The translations under genes were made by a program, and so were the position numbers. From assembly GCA_964036045.1 (NCBI GenBank), contig OZ038401.1, forward strand, positions 34,462,397 through 34,526,396: 64,000 nucleotides of DNA, written 5' to 3'. Each line of letters begins with the position of its first letter. The first letter of the stretch is position 1. The notes below the pieces were generated by a model. The model had not been told where the DNA came from, searched no databases, and worked only from the letters and a program-made list of their open reading frames with translations. This DNA comes from Eutreptiella sp. 'Long Island Sound 2002' (Eukaryota; Euglenozoa; Euglenophyceae; Eutreptiales; Eutreptiaceae). Below are positions 34,443 to 46,082 of the stretch, one piece after another.

Positions 34443-35560
34443 GCGGTTTTTTTTTTTTACCTCCACCGCTCGCCACTCGTCTCTCCCCCCGGCGTTTCGG
34501 TCTGTCCTCTGCCCCCCCCCATGTCCCCTCGCCGTCTCCGTGCTGTCCTCGCCCCTTTCTTGGGTGGGTGGGGGAGAAGGGGGTGGGGGGGGGGGGGCGT
34601 CCTCGCTGTCCGTCCTCTGGCGTAAGCACGTCGCAAGCACGGCGCAGGCAAGAGGCGCGGCACTTGTCCCTCTGCAGGGGGGGGGGGGCTAGCCGTGTGG
34701 CTCCCGTCATCGCCCTTCCTACCCTGCGTTCGCTCCCCCGGTGCCCCCCCCGCTGGGGCTTGCACGGCGCGTGCTTCCTACGGGCACGGTCGTGTGGTCC
34801 GTCCCGCACCCTCTCTCCGCTGCCTCCCCACCTTGCCGCTTTGTCCTCGGGGGGGGGGCCGCTGTCCGCCCCTCCCTACCTTCACCCCCCACCCTTGGGG
34901 GGGCGGAGGTGTGTGTGGGGGGGGGGGGGCTTGTCGTCTTCCCTTCGTTGCACGCATGTCGCAGGCACGACGCTAGCACGGCGCAGGCATGAGGCGCGGC
35001 ACCTGTCCCTCTGCAGGGGGGGGGGGCATGCCGTGTGGCTCCCGTCGTCGCCCTTCCTACCCTGCGTTCGCACCCCCGGTGGTCCCCCCGCTGGGGCTTG
35101 CACGGCGCGTGCTCTCTTCGGGCACGGTCGTGTGGTCCGTCCCGCACCCTCTCGCCGCTGCCTCCCCACCCTGCCGCTTTGTCCTCGGGGGGGGGGGGCG
35201 CTTTTCGCCCCCCCCTACCTGCATCCCCCACCCTCGGGGGGGCGGAGGTGGGGGGGGGGGGGGGGGGGCCCTTGTCGTCTTCCCTTCGTAGCACGCACGT
35301 CGCAGGCACGACGCAAGCATGGCACAGGCACGAGGCGCGGCACTTGTCCCTCTGCAAGGGGGGGGGGGCCTGCCGTGAGTCACCCGTCGTCGCCCCTCCT
35401 ACCTTGCGTGCGCACCCCCGGGGGGGCGGAGGTGTGTGGGGGGGGGGGGGGCGCCCTTGTCGTCGTCCCTTCGCTGCACACATGTCGCAGGCACGACGCA
35501 AGCACGACGCAAGCACGGGGTGCGGCACTTGGCTGCAGCGGGGGGGGGGGGGGGTTCTCC
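34443..35560. repeat. Tandem ~342-bp repeat with G-runs
   Basis: CCGTCGTCGCCC-type anchors at about 34705, 35047 and 35389 give a ~342-bp period. Each unit has a CGTCGCAGGCACGACGCAAG stretch, CTTGTCCCTCTGCAG followed by 8-12 G, and a TGTGGTCCGTCCCGCACCCT stretch. The last unit is truncated. Open frames crossing it have no recognisable domains. Confidence 0.7.
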
Positions 35561-37535
35561 TTTGGGCCTTCCAGCCCTCCTCCACGGTAGGGGCTCCGCA
35601 CCCCAGGATCTCCAGCCGCCGTTGCCCCTTGGCGGTAGTCGCCAGGACGCGCACAGCGCACGACACGACGCATGGCAACTATCCCCTACCCTGCCCCCTC
35701 TGCTCCCTCCCTCGCCCTCAGTGCTCGCATGGTGCTGAGCAATGCCCCTGCCTCCCTCGTCGCTCCCTCTCTCTGCTCCGGCTGTCCGGCCTTCGCTCGC
35801 CTCCTAAGTGTCCTACCTCTTTCGCCCTGCCCGTGCCCTCTTCCCTCGTCCTTGCCGGCCCTCGATGCTTGTCACTACGCAGGCACACAGCACACTGCAC
35901 CTTTGGGGGCGGGCTGCCTTGTGGCAGCACGCCGCGGCACCCCGCCTTGCCCAGAGCCCCCGCGCGCCGCGGGCGGCTCACTCGGTTGTGGGGCACCATG
36001 TTGCCCCCTTCTCTGCCGTGCCATCTCCGACCCTCTGCCCTCCGGCTAGCGCGAGCACAGTGCGGCGCAATTCGCGAAGCAGCGCTCCCTCTCTGCCCCC
36101 CTCTTTGCCCCGGCCCCCCTGCCCTGTCCTGCCCCCTGTCCGCTCGCCCTCCCTCACCTTGCCCTGCCCCTCGTCCCTGGTTGCTGGGTCTCCGGCCTCC
36201 TGTCTCTCTGTCCCCCTCCTCCCTCTATTCCCTCGGCGTGCACCGTGCAGAGCAATGCGCAAGGCAACCCTCCCACTCCCTCTCTCCCTTGCTGCCCCCT
36301 GGTGTCCTGAGCTCCCGGTTTGTGGCACGCACCTTGTACCGCACACGATACCTCCGGGGGCACGCTGCCTAGCGGCCGCGGCACGTCCAGGGCCCCCGCT
36401 CGCCGCAGGCGGGCAGCTCGGTTGCGGGGCACCCTCGTCGTTCTTGCCCCTGGTCCGCTCACACTAGCCGCCCTCCGGCCAGCGCGAGCACGGTGCGGAG
36501 CAATTCGCGAGGCAACCCTCCCTCCCTGCTCCCCCCCTCTGCTCCCGCTCCCTGGCCCAGCCCTGCCCCTTGTGTGCTCGTTCTCCCTCGTCCTCCCTTG
36601 CCCCCCTTCCCAGGCCCCTGTGTCCCTGGCCCTCTGTCTCCCTGTCTCCGTCTTCCCTTTACCTCCCCGGCGTACACTTCGCGGAGCAATACGCGTGGCA
36701 TCCCTCCCTCTCCCCCTTCACCTTTCCACCCCCTGGTGCCCTGGTCCCTGGGCTAGTGGCACGCACGTCGCACTGCACCCGCCTGTGGCCTTTTTCCTAA
36801 GTGCCCTACCTCTTTCGCCCTGTTCGTGCCCTCTTCCCTCGTCCTTGCCGGCCCTCGTTGCATGACACTACGCAGGACACTGCACCTTCGGGGGCGGACT
36901 GCCTTGTGGCAGCACGCCGCGGCGCCCCGGCTTGTCCAGTGCCCCCGCGCGCTGCGGGCGGCTCGCTCGGATGTGGGGCACCTTTTGCTCCTGCCCCACG
37001 TTTGCTCTTTCATGCCGCCGTGGCACGCCCCCTTCCCTGCCCTGCCACCTCTGTCCCTCTGCCCTCCGGCCAGCGCGAGCACGATGCGGAGCAATTCGCG
37101 TGGCAGCGCTCCCTCTCTGCCCTCCGTCTCTGCCCCGGCCCCCTGGCCCTGTCCTGCCCCCTGTCTGCTCGCCCCTCCCTCGTCCTCCCTTGCCCCCCTT
37201 CCCATGCCCCCTGGGTCCCTGGCCCTTTGTCCCCCTGTCCCCGTCCTCCCTTTACCCCCCTGACATACACTTCGCGGAGCAATACGCGAGGCATCCCTCC
37301 CACTCCCTCTTCACCTTGCCGCCCCCTGGTGCCCTGGTCCCTGGGCTTGTGGCACGCACGTCGCACTGCACCCGCCTGCGGCCTTTGTCCCTCTACGCCC
37401 GCCCTGCCCCCCCCTCCCTCCCCTGCCCTTTTCCCCCTCGGACACTACGCAGGACACTGTGTAGGCAAGTCGCAGGCACGTCGCAGGCATGTCGCAGGCA
37501 CGCACCTGGCCTCTATCGGCGGCGTCGTCGGGCTG
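35560..37535. other. C-rich low-complexity spacer with dispersed repeats
   Basis: About 2 kb of pyrimidine-rich plus strand. A motif like GCCAGCGCGAGCACGGTGCG followed by GAGCAATTCGCG recurs near 36045, 36478 and 37068, and a related form lies at 17130. GGCACGCACGTCGCACTGCA recurs near 36760 and 37350. No coding region is supported. Confidence 0.55.
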
Positions 37536-37539
37536 GTTG

Positions 37540-37930
37540 GCACCACGCTGTGGCCGCCCGCCGCTGCCACAGCCCCCGCAGGAGCCGCCGCCGCGGGCAG
37601 CCACTCCAAATGTCGCGGGGGGCGCGGCCCTGGTAGGCCCCGGCTGCCCCCCGGCCAGGGTTTCACCGCACCTGCACCTTGCCCACCAGTTGTACTCTGG
37701 GCGCCGGACTGCACGTGCTGCCAAAGAAGCATCACGCTGCGGCTGCCCGCCGCTGCCACAGCCCCCGCAGGAGCCGCTGCCGCGGGTGGCCGTTCCAAAT
37801 GCCGCGGGGGGCGCGGCCCTAGCAGGCCCCGGCTGCCCCCCGGCCAGGGTTTCACTGTACCCCCCGCGGCGCCTGGTCGCCGGGGGGGATCCATCAAAAG
37901 TTCCTGTAAGAGATCGAAAAAAAATAGACA
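37540..37930. repeat. GC-rich ~190-bp module, two tandem copies
   Basis: Two copies (about 37545-37675 and 37735-37930) of the module at 17550-17745. The second ends in the same GATCGAAAAAAAATAGAC. Next to the first copy, the minus strand has GGCCAG|GTGCGTGCCTGC near 37510, matching the putative donor at 17514. Confidence 0.6.
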
Positions 37931-37935
37931 CTCAG

Positions 37936-38060
37936 AAGCCCGTTTTGACCGAGTTTAGCCCCTTCCGCCACATGTATGCACCACTTTGTGCCCTTCGCAC
38001 GCACCTTAGAGCCGTGTGGTGGAGCCACCTAGAGTTGGGAGAGGGGTGTAGATTGGAGGA
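37936..38060 (+). mobile_element. E element fragment (right end only)
   Basis: The last ~125 bp of an E element, from GAAGCCCGTTTTGACCGAG to GGTGTAGATTGGAGGA, followed by a TA tract. It directly follows the GC module. At the equivalent place near 17745 a TA tract follows instead. Confidence 0.8.
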
Positions 38061-38075
38061 TATATATATATACAT

Positions 38076-38145
<70 letters not shown>

Positions 38146-38208
38146 ATATGTATATATATATACACATATATATATATATATATATATATCTATATATATA
38201 TACATATA
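38061..38208. repeat. (TA)n tract with CA and C variants
   Basis: TA tract at the 3' end of LINE copy C. Confidence 0.95.
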
Positions 38209-40355
38209 TAGTCATAGTCATAGTCATAACCACTTATCATGCCGTCTACTGGAGTTACCGGGCATCTCGCACCGACAGGTGGTTCCTGCCTCGCTCGATC
38301 CCGTGGGTCCCAGGGCTGCCTGAGGTGGCCCACAGCATGACGGAGGACCCAGAGGACCGGGGATACCGGTCAACCAGGCTTTGGGGGCAGTGGCGACTGC
38401 AAAGCGTTAGCATTAGCAACGGCGACGGACGCTGGCCCGTTTGTTCGCCGGGGGTAAGGGGGCTAGGCACATCAATGCAGCAGCATCGCAACAAGCAGAA
38501 AGCAAAGGCTTCTCCGTCCGGCGCAAAGCGGCAACCAAGGCACAAAGCAGCACGCATGCGGCGAAGCAAGAGCGGACTCTCCGTTGTTCGCGTACCCCCG
38601 CCACCGTGGAGACGTCCAGTACCCGTGACCCCACGTAATCCACCGTCAGTTGCGTACTCGTAAATACCCACCACCCCTGACTCCTCATATCCCACTGCCA
38701 GCACGCAATAACCCTTTTATGCACAGCCAGGATTTCTGGGAGCCTCTAGCCTAGCCTTGCCCTCGGCCTTCATCGCCCCCGTGTCCCCACAATGTACGCC
38801 GCCGACCCACCGCATCAGTCCCCTAGTATAGTACAGAAACACGGTATCAACTCCACGTCCCCGTGGCCCTGAGCAGCACCCACACCCCGGATACATATAC
38901 TGTGCCGGCACTCCTTGTCAGGGGCCAGAACCCAATCAGCTTCGAGGCATCCTCTTGCCCACGTATAATATAACCTGAGCGTCTACAGGGGGGGACGCTG
39001 GCCGCTACGCGACGGGAGTGGCGCAACCCGTGAATATCGTTGGCTGGGATTCGGGCTGGCGGGTGCCGTAGCTTGATTATCGACCCCCTGTAGGGGTACG
39101 CACCGGAGGCTTGCCCCGGGCTGTGGTAACCAGGTGCACCTCATCTGGCCTACATACTTTGCCCTGGCGCCTACCCTTGACCCTTACCTGCACTGATTGG
39201 CCAGCTCCCGTGGTTGCGCCTCTTCCGCTACAGCAGCGGCCAGGCCGCAGGTTCGGCCCCCACCGACGACGTGGCGAGCCTACTTATAGCATTTGCCCGC
39301 GCGTCACCTCCCGGACCACTCAGCATGCTGCTCCTCCTCTCTCCCCGCCTCTAGCCGACCGGACTGGCGCCCCCCAGGGGTAAGTCTTTACAAATGGTGA
39401 GGCGACCGCATACTCTTCGCTACGACGCCGCGCAGTACCGCTGTTGCCACGCCGATGCCACCTGCGAGCCGCCACCACACGCACCACCGCAACCGCAAGG
39501 CCATGGTCAGAGGTTAGACTATGCACATGCCCGCAGGCGCGGTCCCTCTAGTTTGTTAACGGGGCCAGGGGATGCCCCTACGCGCCCCCTGAGTTGTTAG
39601 AGGGGTCAGGGGGACACCCCAGTACCGCCATGCATCCCCGCAGCTCCCCCACTGTACGGTTCCCCAGTACCGCCGCGTACCCCCACCGTACGGACCCCAG
39701 TACCGCCGCGTATACCCCCAAGACGCCTGTACACCGTCACCTTGAACTCCGCGTGCCCCTCGTGAGTGCTCCTCCCAGGCTGCCACGCCGTCTCAAGTAC
39801 GCCCGCCATACAGTCCACCTGACGACCTTGCCGTCACATCCCTCTATGCACACATCACCACTTCGTCGCCGCTCCCGGGGCCTGCAGGCTGTCCCCGCAA
39901 CCCCGTGTAACACTCCCAGGGGGCGCCGCAACGCGTGCACCGTAGCGCCGGCAACGACGTCGCTAGCCCCCAGACAACTCCGTGCACCCCCGGTGTATCC
40001 CGAGCAACCACTCCCAATACTGCCGTAGCCAGGCCGCCAGTAGAGACCCCGGTGCCATGGGAATACCCTACAGGGGTTTGGGCCTTATTACCTTGGTCGG
40101 GACGACCCATGACACCTCACTGTTGTATGCGGCGACCCGGGGCAGGCGGGTGAAGCATCCCTGTCCGACCCTCGTGCACGGGGGCAGTACGGCTCACCAT
40201 CAGGCCGGCACGACCTGTCACATCGCGTTGGCCGTCATACGCCGCCTGCCAATACCGCACAATCAGGCCATGAGGGCACTGCTTCTCAGGCGCTACCCCC
40301 TCCGCTGCGTCCAGCGTAGGGACGGTAGCAGGTGCACCCACAATTCCTAACCCCA
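38209..40355 (-). other. 3' non-coding region of LINE copy C
   Basis: Equivalent of 58258-60573 in copy D, with the hexameric tail at 38209 and the CCAGTACCGCCGCG-type repeats near 39660-39720. It is more diverged than in copies A, B and D. Confidence 0.8.
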
Positions 40356-41070
40356 TCAATCTGCATCACCCCCGGCCCCCACCACGCCGTCACCATTTCC
40401 TCCGTGATGCCACAACCAGAGTATCCGCGAGTCGCCCTCCAGAGCCGCCCACCATAGCAGCAGGGGCAGGGCTGCCGACGGCGCACCAGGGCACCGTACC
40501 CCTTCCACTCGGACGCTCTTCAGGTCCCCCTGGATTGTCTTCCAGGCACTTGAGGACATCTGTCCAGAGTGCCGCAGTGCCCACCTCGCCTTAGGCCACC
40601 CCCTATCGGCACGCTCCTTACATGTCCCGCATAGTGGGACGGAGGCACATTGATGAACCCAAACTGACGCTGTCTCCCCGCACCCGTGGCATCGCTGCGG
40701 AAGCACAGACCGCGACGGAACGCAGCTACTATCACAACACTGCGACAACCGGTCCTGCCATACATCGCAGCATGCGTCCTGGAGTCCGAGCAAAGCACCC
40801 GCCAGCGTGCGTGCTGTGGCACAACTGAGTAGGCTGCGCCTCGCTTCCTCCCACGTGGACACCGGACGGAGTATTGGTCGCCCGTCGGGCATCACCGGCA
40901 GGCCCGCAATCAGCTGGGGCCACCGCGCAACTTTGGGGCTGTGTGTGCCATGCGCCAGGAGCTCCCAACCGTAGTCCCGTAAGACCTCCCCGATGACATC
41001 AACCCCGTCTTGCCCCGGGCCCCTGGCGGATGCTAGAAGCAAGCGTTGTCCTCCCGCCCGAGCCTCAATC
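40356..41070 (-). pseudogene. LINE copy C, ORF2 C-terminal segment D
   Basis: Open minus-strand segment from EARAGGQRLLLASARGP to the C-terminal zinc pair (CHGCGETASVW, CGTC) and WALRHSGQMSSSAWKTIQ. Like copy D it has the extra G that shifts the frame after VEGVRCPGAPS, running past the stop used in copy B. Confidence 0.7.
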
Positions 41071-41073
41071 TAC

Positions 41074-42787
41074 CAGCAGGCCCTGTCCCGGATCCGGATG
41101 AGTACTCGGTCCCGGAAGTGGTTCGGATGTCCCACGTGCCGCACGATCCGCACGTCGCCGTCACGTCGTTGCGTGATGGCGGCGACCAGCCCTCCTGCTC
41201 CGCAGCGGTTTGGGGGGCGGAGTATACCACCGCCCTGGACGCCATCAAGTCAGTCTGTGGATGTGACCTGGCCTGGAGACCACATGCGGTGTATCGGCCG
41301 AAGGTAGTCCTGTCCCCGGAGCTCACGGCCTCCAGTGCGGCGTCCCTTGGAAGGGTGGTGCAGAGCCCCCACTCCGACGTGGCGTGGCTGGAACCCCACC
41401 GGTACTGCTGGGTGCCGGTGGCGACTAAAGTCACATCGTCTGACGCGTCGCCCCAGGGAGACGACGCCACAAACGTGGCGGTGGCCAGCCACGGACTCCC
41501 CACGTGGACGGGTGCCATCTACGGCACGGTCCCGGAGGCAGAGATCATCGGCGCGGCGGCATACCTGTTGCACACGCCCCCGTCAGCGTGCACGGTGCAC
41601 GTGGTGGATGTGTCCATCATAGGAGCGCATCTCCGCAGGGCGCAGGAGGCCCTGTACCGTGGCATCAAGGGGCCGACATCACATCTGGTCAACCAGCACG
41701 CACTGAGCTGGATAGTGGAGGGGCTGCGGCGGCTGCCACGCCGAGTTGGGGGGCCGCACCACTGGGTGGTGAGGCAGAGCTCGCACTTGGCGGCGGTCCC
41801 GCTCGAGGCGCCGGACTCTGCCGCGGCCCGTGCAATGGCCCCGCCTGTCCATCTCGTCCTACCAAAGGAGCACGCCATCCTCTTGGTGCCGGGGGATAAT
41901 GGAGAGCTCGAGCCGCGTGTGCCATCCATGCAAGCCCTTCAGCAAGTCCGGGAGATGGAGTGGCGTTCGCTAGCGGCACGCACCAGGGCGCACACGCCAC
42001 TGGCTGGCGCCTGCGAGGCGGTGCCCCTGGGAGCTGTACACCACGGCCCAACGCACAGAAATATGCTGCGGGCACGTGACGGTCGCTTGTCCACAATGCA
42101 AGTCATGCGACGGTGGAGACAGAAGCTCACGCGTATGGCAATACCGGCCCACCCCTGTATCTTCTGTGGGGGGCCGGAGGAGGACATTGGCCACATGCGC
42201 CTGCTGTGTGCGCGGGACGAGGAGGTGGTAGGGCTCCTGTGCAGGCGTGTGGAGGAGTTCACGGCGGAGCTACCCCTGACAGACAGGCGGTGGAGTTCGT
42301 GGCGTGGAGGGAGCACGGCTGCAGGTGGACTGAATCTCTGATGGCGGGTGTCGTCCCCGGGGATCTGAAGCGGCTGTTCGCTGCGGTGCGAGCGGCGTCG
42401 TCCCGGGGCCCTGCCAAGGCCAGGCTCTTTGTGGAGGACATGGTCCAGATTGGGAAAGATGTGTATGCCCGCAGGAACCATCTGCTCACCCAGATCATGC
42501 AGCTGCCGATGCAAGATCGAAGGAGGGCGGTATACGCGTTCCTGCGAGGTGACACACCCTTCTGCCCGCCGGCAGGGAGGATCCAACGGCGTCCGCCGTG
42601 GAACCCGTTTGCCGGCCTCCCCGGCGACCTGCGGGCAACCTTTCAGAGGGCACCGCTGCACGCACTGCTGGTGCCACGGTCGTGCATCGCGCACGAAGAG
42701 GCCATATCCTTGTTCGCTCACTGGATGGCGGCGGTGGCGCAGGCCTTCAGCCAGTGGATCGGTTCCTGGGTGGCACGGGACATCACG
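41074..42787 (+). pseudogene. LINE copy C, inverted ORF2 segment B (RNase H and CCHC motif)
   Basis: Sense is on the plus strand, opposite to the flanking LINE sequence. It encodes DPDEYSVPEVVRMS through the RNase H acidic motifs (SSDASPQGDD, PEAEIIGAAAYL, VVDVSIIGAHL) and the CCHC motif CIFCGGPEEDIGHMRLLC, to GSWVARDIT. A one-base loss near 42285 shifts the frame after LPLTD. A gap removes AVEQGSVVVYQ near 41185. Confidence 0.75.
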
Positions 42788-42788
42788 T

Positions 42789-43203
42789 GTGACGGGCATC
42801 GGCAGCCACGTGGTCGTCCCCCTCTGGCAGAGAGAACATGGCCTCCGTGACGTGGCCTTGCGCGTCGTCGCCCTGTACCCGTGCCAGCTGCTTGGATCCC
42901 ACTAACACTGCCATGGACCGCCGCTCCGTGACCGCTGGTATGGCTCGTCGGAGCTGCCGGTCATACAGCCACAACGTACCCACGTCAAGTACGACAGCCA
43001 CCGCCAGGATTGGGCGACTGCACAGAGGTTGCTGAAGGACCGGCAGCACCTCGCGAGGCCAGCCCATGAAGTTCCCCACAGTTGGATGGTTGGCGTACAC
43101 CTGGAGCCAGGGATCACTCTGGCCGTCATGGCTTCTCACCATGGTACCACGCACCAGGGCCCACGATTGCGCCGAGACCACGTGGGACCACTCCCTGAAT
43201 GCC
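42789..43203 (-). pseudogene. LINE copy C, ORF2 segment C
   Basis: Encodes FREWSHVVSAQSWALVRG to DDHVAADARHT on the minus strand, directly joined to segment A (SEWAIVLLHSA) with segment B missing between them. It keeps the LWLYDRQLRRA reading that copy D has lost by a two-base deletion. Confidence 0.75.
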
Positions 43204-43206
43204 GAA

Positions 43207-45824
43207 TGCAGAAGGACAATTGCCCACTCGCTGCACCCGTGCACCGCCGCGCATGCCCTGGAAAACGCTGGCCGCCCGTGCACAACCCACAGTGGTGACG
43301 GGTTTATGCCGCCCCCGGCGTGTGGAGTGAGTAGGGGGACGGACGCCAGATCGTCTTGCTGCTGGTAACCCTCAAAGACGTCCCCCAACAGAAACAGGAG
43401 GGCGGCTAGCGGGACGAACGGCATGGATAGCCCCGGGTTGGCCGGGTCCCATCCTTCCTCCCTGTACCCGCCCACCACATACACGTCCCCCGCAGTCGAC
43501 TGTCTATTGCGTCTGCTGGCCTTCTTTCGGCGCACCGGGTGAATTAGCCGGTGAGTCAACGGACTAGGCAGCTGCGGCCGGAAGACGTCGCGGAGCCCCG
43601 TGAACCACACGTGGTCCAGCTGATGGGGCCCTACTCCTGCGTGCGGAAGGTGCAGGTGGTCCTCATGACACTCCTGGAGCTGGACAGCCCAGTGCCCAGG
43701 CGCAGGACAGGGGAGCCGCGCATGCAGGAGTTCATTTGCGGGATCAGTCAGGGACTGTACCGCCGCATCTGTGCGGGGCCCCGAGAGAACGCATATGTCT
43801 CTACCCTTGAAGGAATAGGATTGGGACACCCACTTCCGCCCCGCCCACTGCACTTGTGGCAGATGGGCTTGTACACACGAGTACACTGACGATGGCATGA
43901 GAAGTCCTACGCGCAACGTCCCCATCGCCCGGAGTACCCTGTCCACCCACATATTGCCAGCGTGCGTGGCGAATGACGCAGAGGGCACCATGAACTGCCC
44001 GCACACTCCGTACTGCACGTGCATGTCTCGGAGCATGGCCCGCAGCTCATCCCGGACTGTCGTCGACCTGTGGTGGGTGAGTTGAGCCATGGTTGCCACG
44101 ACGGAGTCGCGGCAGATAACCTGGACATCCGCCAACCATGACCCGACCGCACCGCTACGTTGGACAGGTCCTTGGGCAGCTTCTCGAATTGCAGGGCCGC
44201 AGCCTTGATGGCAGTATTCAACTTGATCACCGCCTCCGCCGTGTCGGACAGGTAGGGCGCCGCGTACCGCACGATGCCTCCAACCACAGCCGCCATCACC
44301 TCATGAGGCACCGACGCCGGCCCCAACGTGTTCTTGCACCAGCCCAGCAGAGCTTCACACCGGAGTACATGTTTCTCCTTCATGGTCGCCACCCCCCTGG
44401 GATCGAGGCGCAGGCCCAAGTATGGTACCGTGCCCTTGGCACGTAAGCATACCCATGGGGCCGCCGTGTTCCCTGGGCTCAGGCACACCATGATCGAATG
44501 GATGCGAGCAATATTGGCATAGGCGCATTTGCCGACGTTGAGGGACATGCCCATGTCCGTGAGATATCGCGCTATTGCCGCTGCATACTCCAGGAATTGC
44601 GGCAGGGAGTGCGCTATCAACAGGAGGTCATCACAGTACGCCTGCACCAGGGGTGGCACCGCATGGCGAGCATCTCCCCGCGCCTTGCAGGCAAGGCTCC
44701 GCAGGAGAGGTTCTAAGAGGAGGAGGTAGAGCACAGCGCTCTCCGCACTGCCCTGCCGCAGGCCCCTGTGGAGCCGAATGCTCGGCGTCGGGCCGTGCGC
44801 GGTGACGATGCGCACCAAAGACCCGCAGCTGAGGGTGTGGAAGAGCCTGATGAGCTCTTCCGGGACTCCCATGTGGCGCACGAGGAGCCAGCTTTTGACA
44901 CATCGAAGGCCAGGACGTGGTTTTCCTCCTGCCCACGCTGCAGCTTGCGCTGGGCCAGGAACACCGGGGCAGCTGCCGTGGAGCCCGGCATGGCCCCGAA
45001 CTGCCAGTCCGCAGCCAGTTCCTTGCGTGCCAGAACAGCTGTGAACCTCCGCATGAGGGGAGTCATGAGCATTCGCATGTCTTGCTGCCCCAGCGCTATC
45101 GGCCTGTACTCGTCCAGGTTGCCCGTGGCTGTGCCCTTGGGCATCAGCCAGATAATGGCCTCGTGCCAGGACTCCGGGACGTCCGCACCCCGCAGGATAG
45201 CCCTGTACGCGTGCACCAGGAGCCCCTGCACCGGTTCAGGCAGCTCTGCTATGAGGGCAGCCGTGACCCGGTTGGACCCCGGAGCTTTGTCGTCCGCCAC
45301 GGCCTGCCTCACGGCGTCTTTAAGGTCCCGCAGGGTGTAGTCCTGCACCGACCTCCATTCCTCCGGCACCCCCCTGGGAATGTGGGCCTGGACCAGCCGC
45401 TCGAAGGCCGGCAGGTTCACTGGCCGCTTGGCGTACAGCGCCTCCCAGTACCTCTGGACCTCGCCAATGACGTCCGAGGCCTCCAAGAGCACCTTCTCCG
45501 ACTCGCAGACGCGTATGGACCACAGGCCCGACGGGGCATAGTTCACCACGTTGATGGCCCCCCGTATCGCCGTCCATCGGAGCTGCAGATCCGGCACCCT
45601 GCCCCGCCAATAGTCCTTGATGGACCGGCGCCTGTTGCTCCTGAGGACGCCCCGCAGCTCCTCCACGCGTGTCTCTAGCTGGTGGAGCTGTTGGTCCAAC
45701 GCGGCACGTAGGTCCTCCACCGAAGCGGGGGATAGGTCGGGGTCCACCCGCCGGAGGTGCTGTAGCAAGGCAGTCGCTTCCTGGGAGTGGAGTCTGGCCG
45801 CCGCCGCGTCCCGTTGCCACAGCT
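43207..45824 (-). pseudogene. LINE copy C, ORF2 segment A (reverse transcriptase, broken)
   Basis: Covers the region before the RT, the RT itself and the RT-RNase H connection. Visible are [55 protein letters not shown] and AYCDDLLLIAHSL. A deletion of about 28 bases near 44899 removes FDTAPHG and following residues of motif A and shifts the frame. A further shift lies upstream of the LADVQVICRDS section. Non-functional. Confidence 0.85.
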
Positions 45825-46079
<255 letters not shown>

Positions 46080-46082
46080 GGG

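Larger units (their letters stand above)
38209..45824 (-). mobile_element. LINE copy C: 5'-truncated and internally rearranged
   Basis: Minus-strand copy reaching from the tail complement at 38209 to the ORF2 position equivalent to 52811 of copy D (LWQRDAAA). It ends at the TA tract shared with copy D. Relative to copy D (segments A-B-C-D in sense order), the minus strand here reads A (45824-43207), C (43203-42789), B inverted (sense on plus, 41074-42787), D (41070-38209). About 28 bases are missing between C and D. Copy C also carries frameshifts and loses part of the reverse transcriptase active-site region, so it is dead. Confidence 0.85.
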
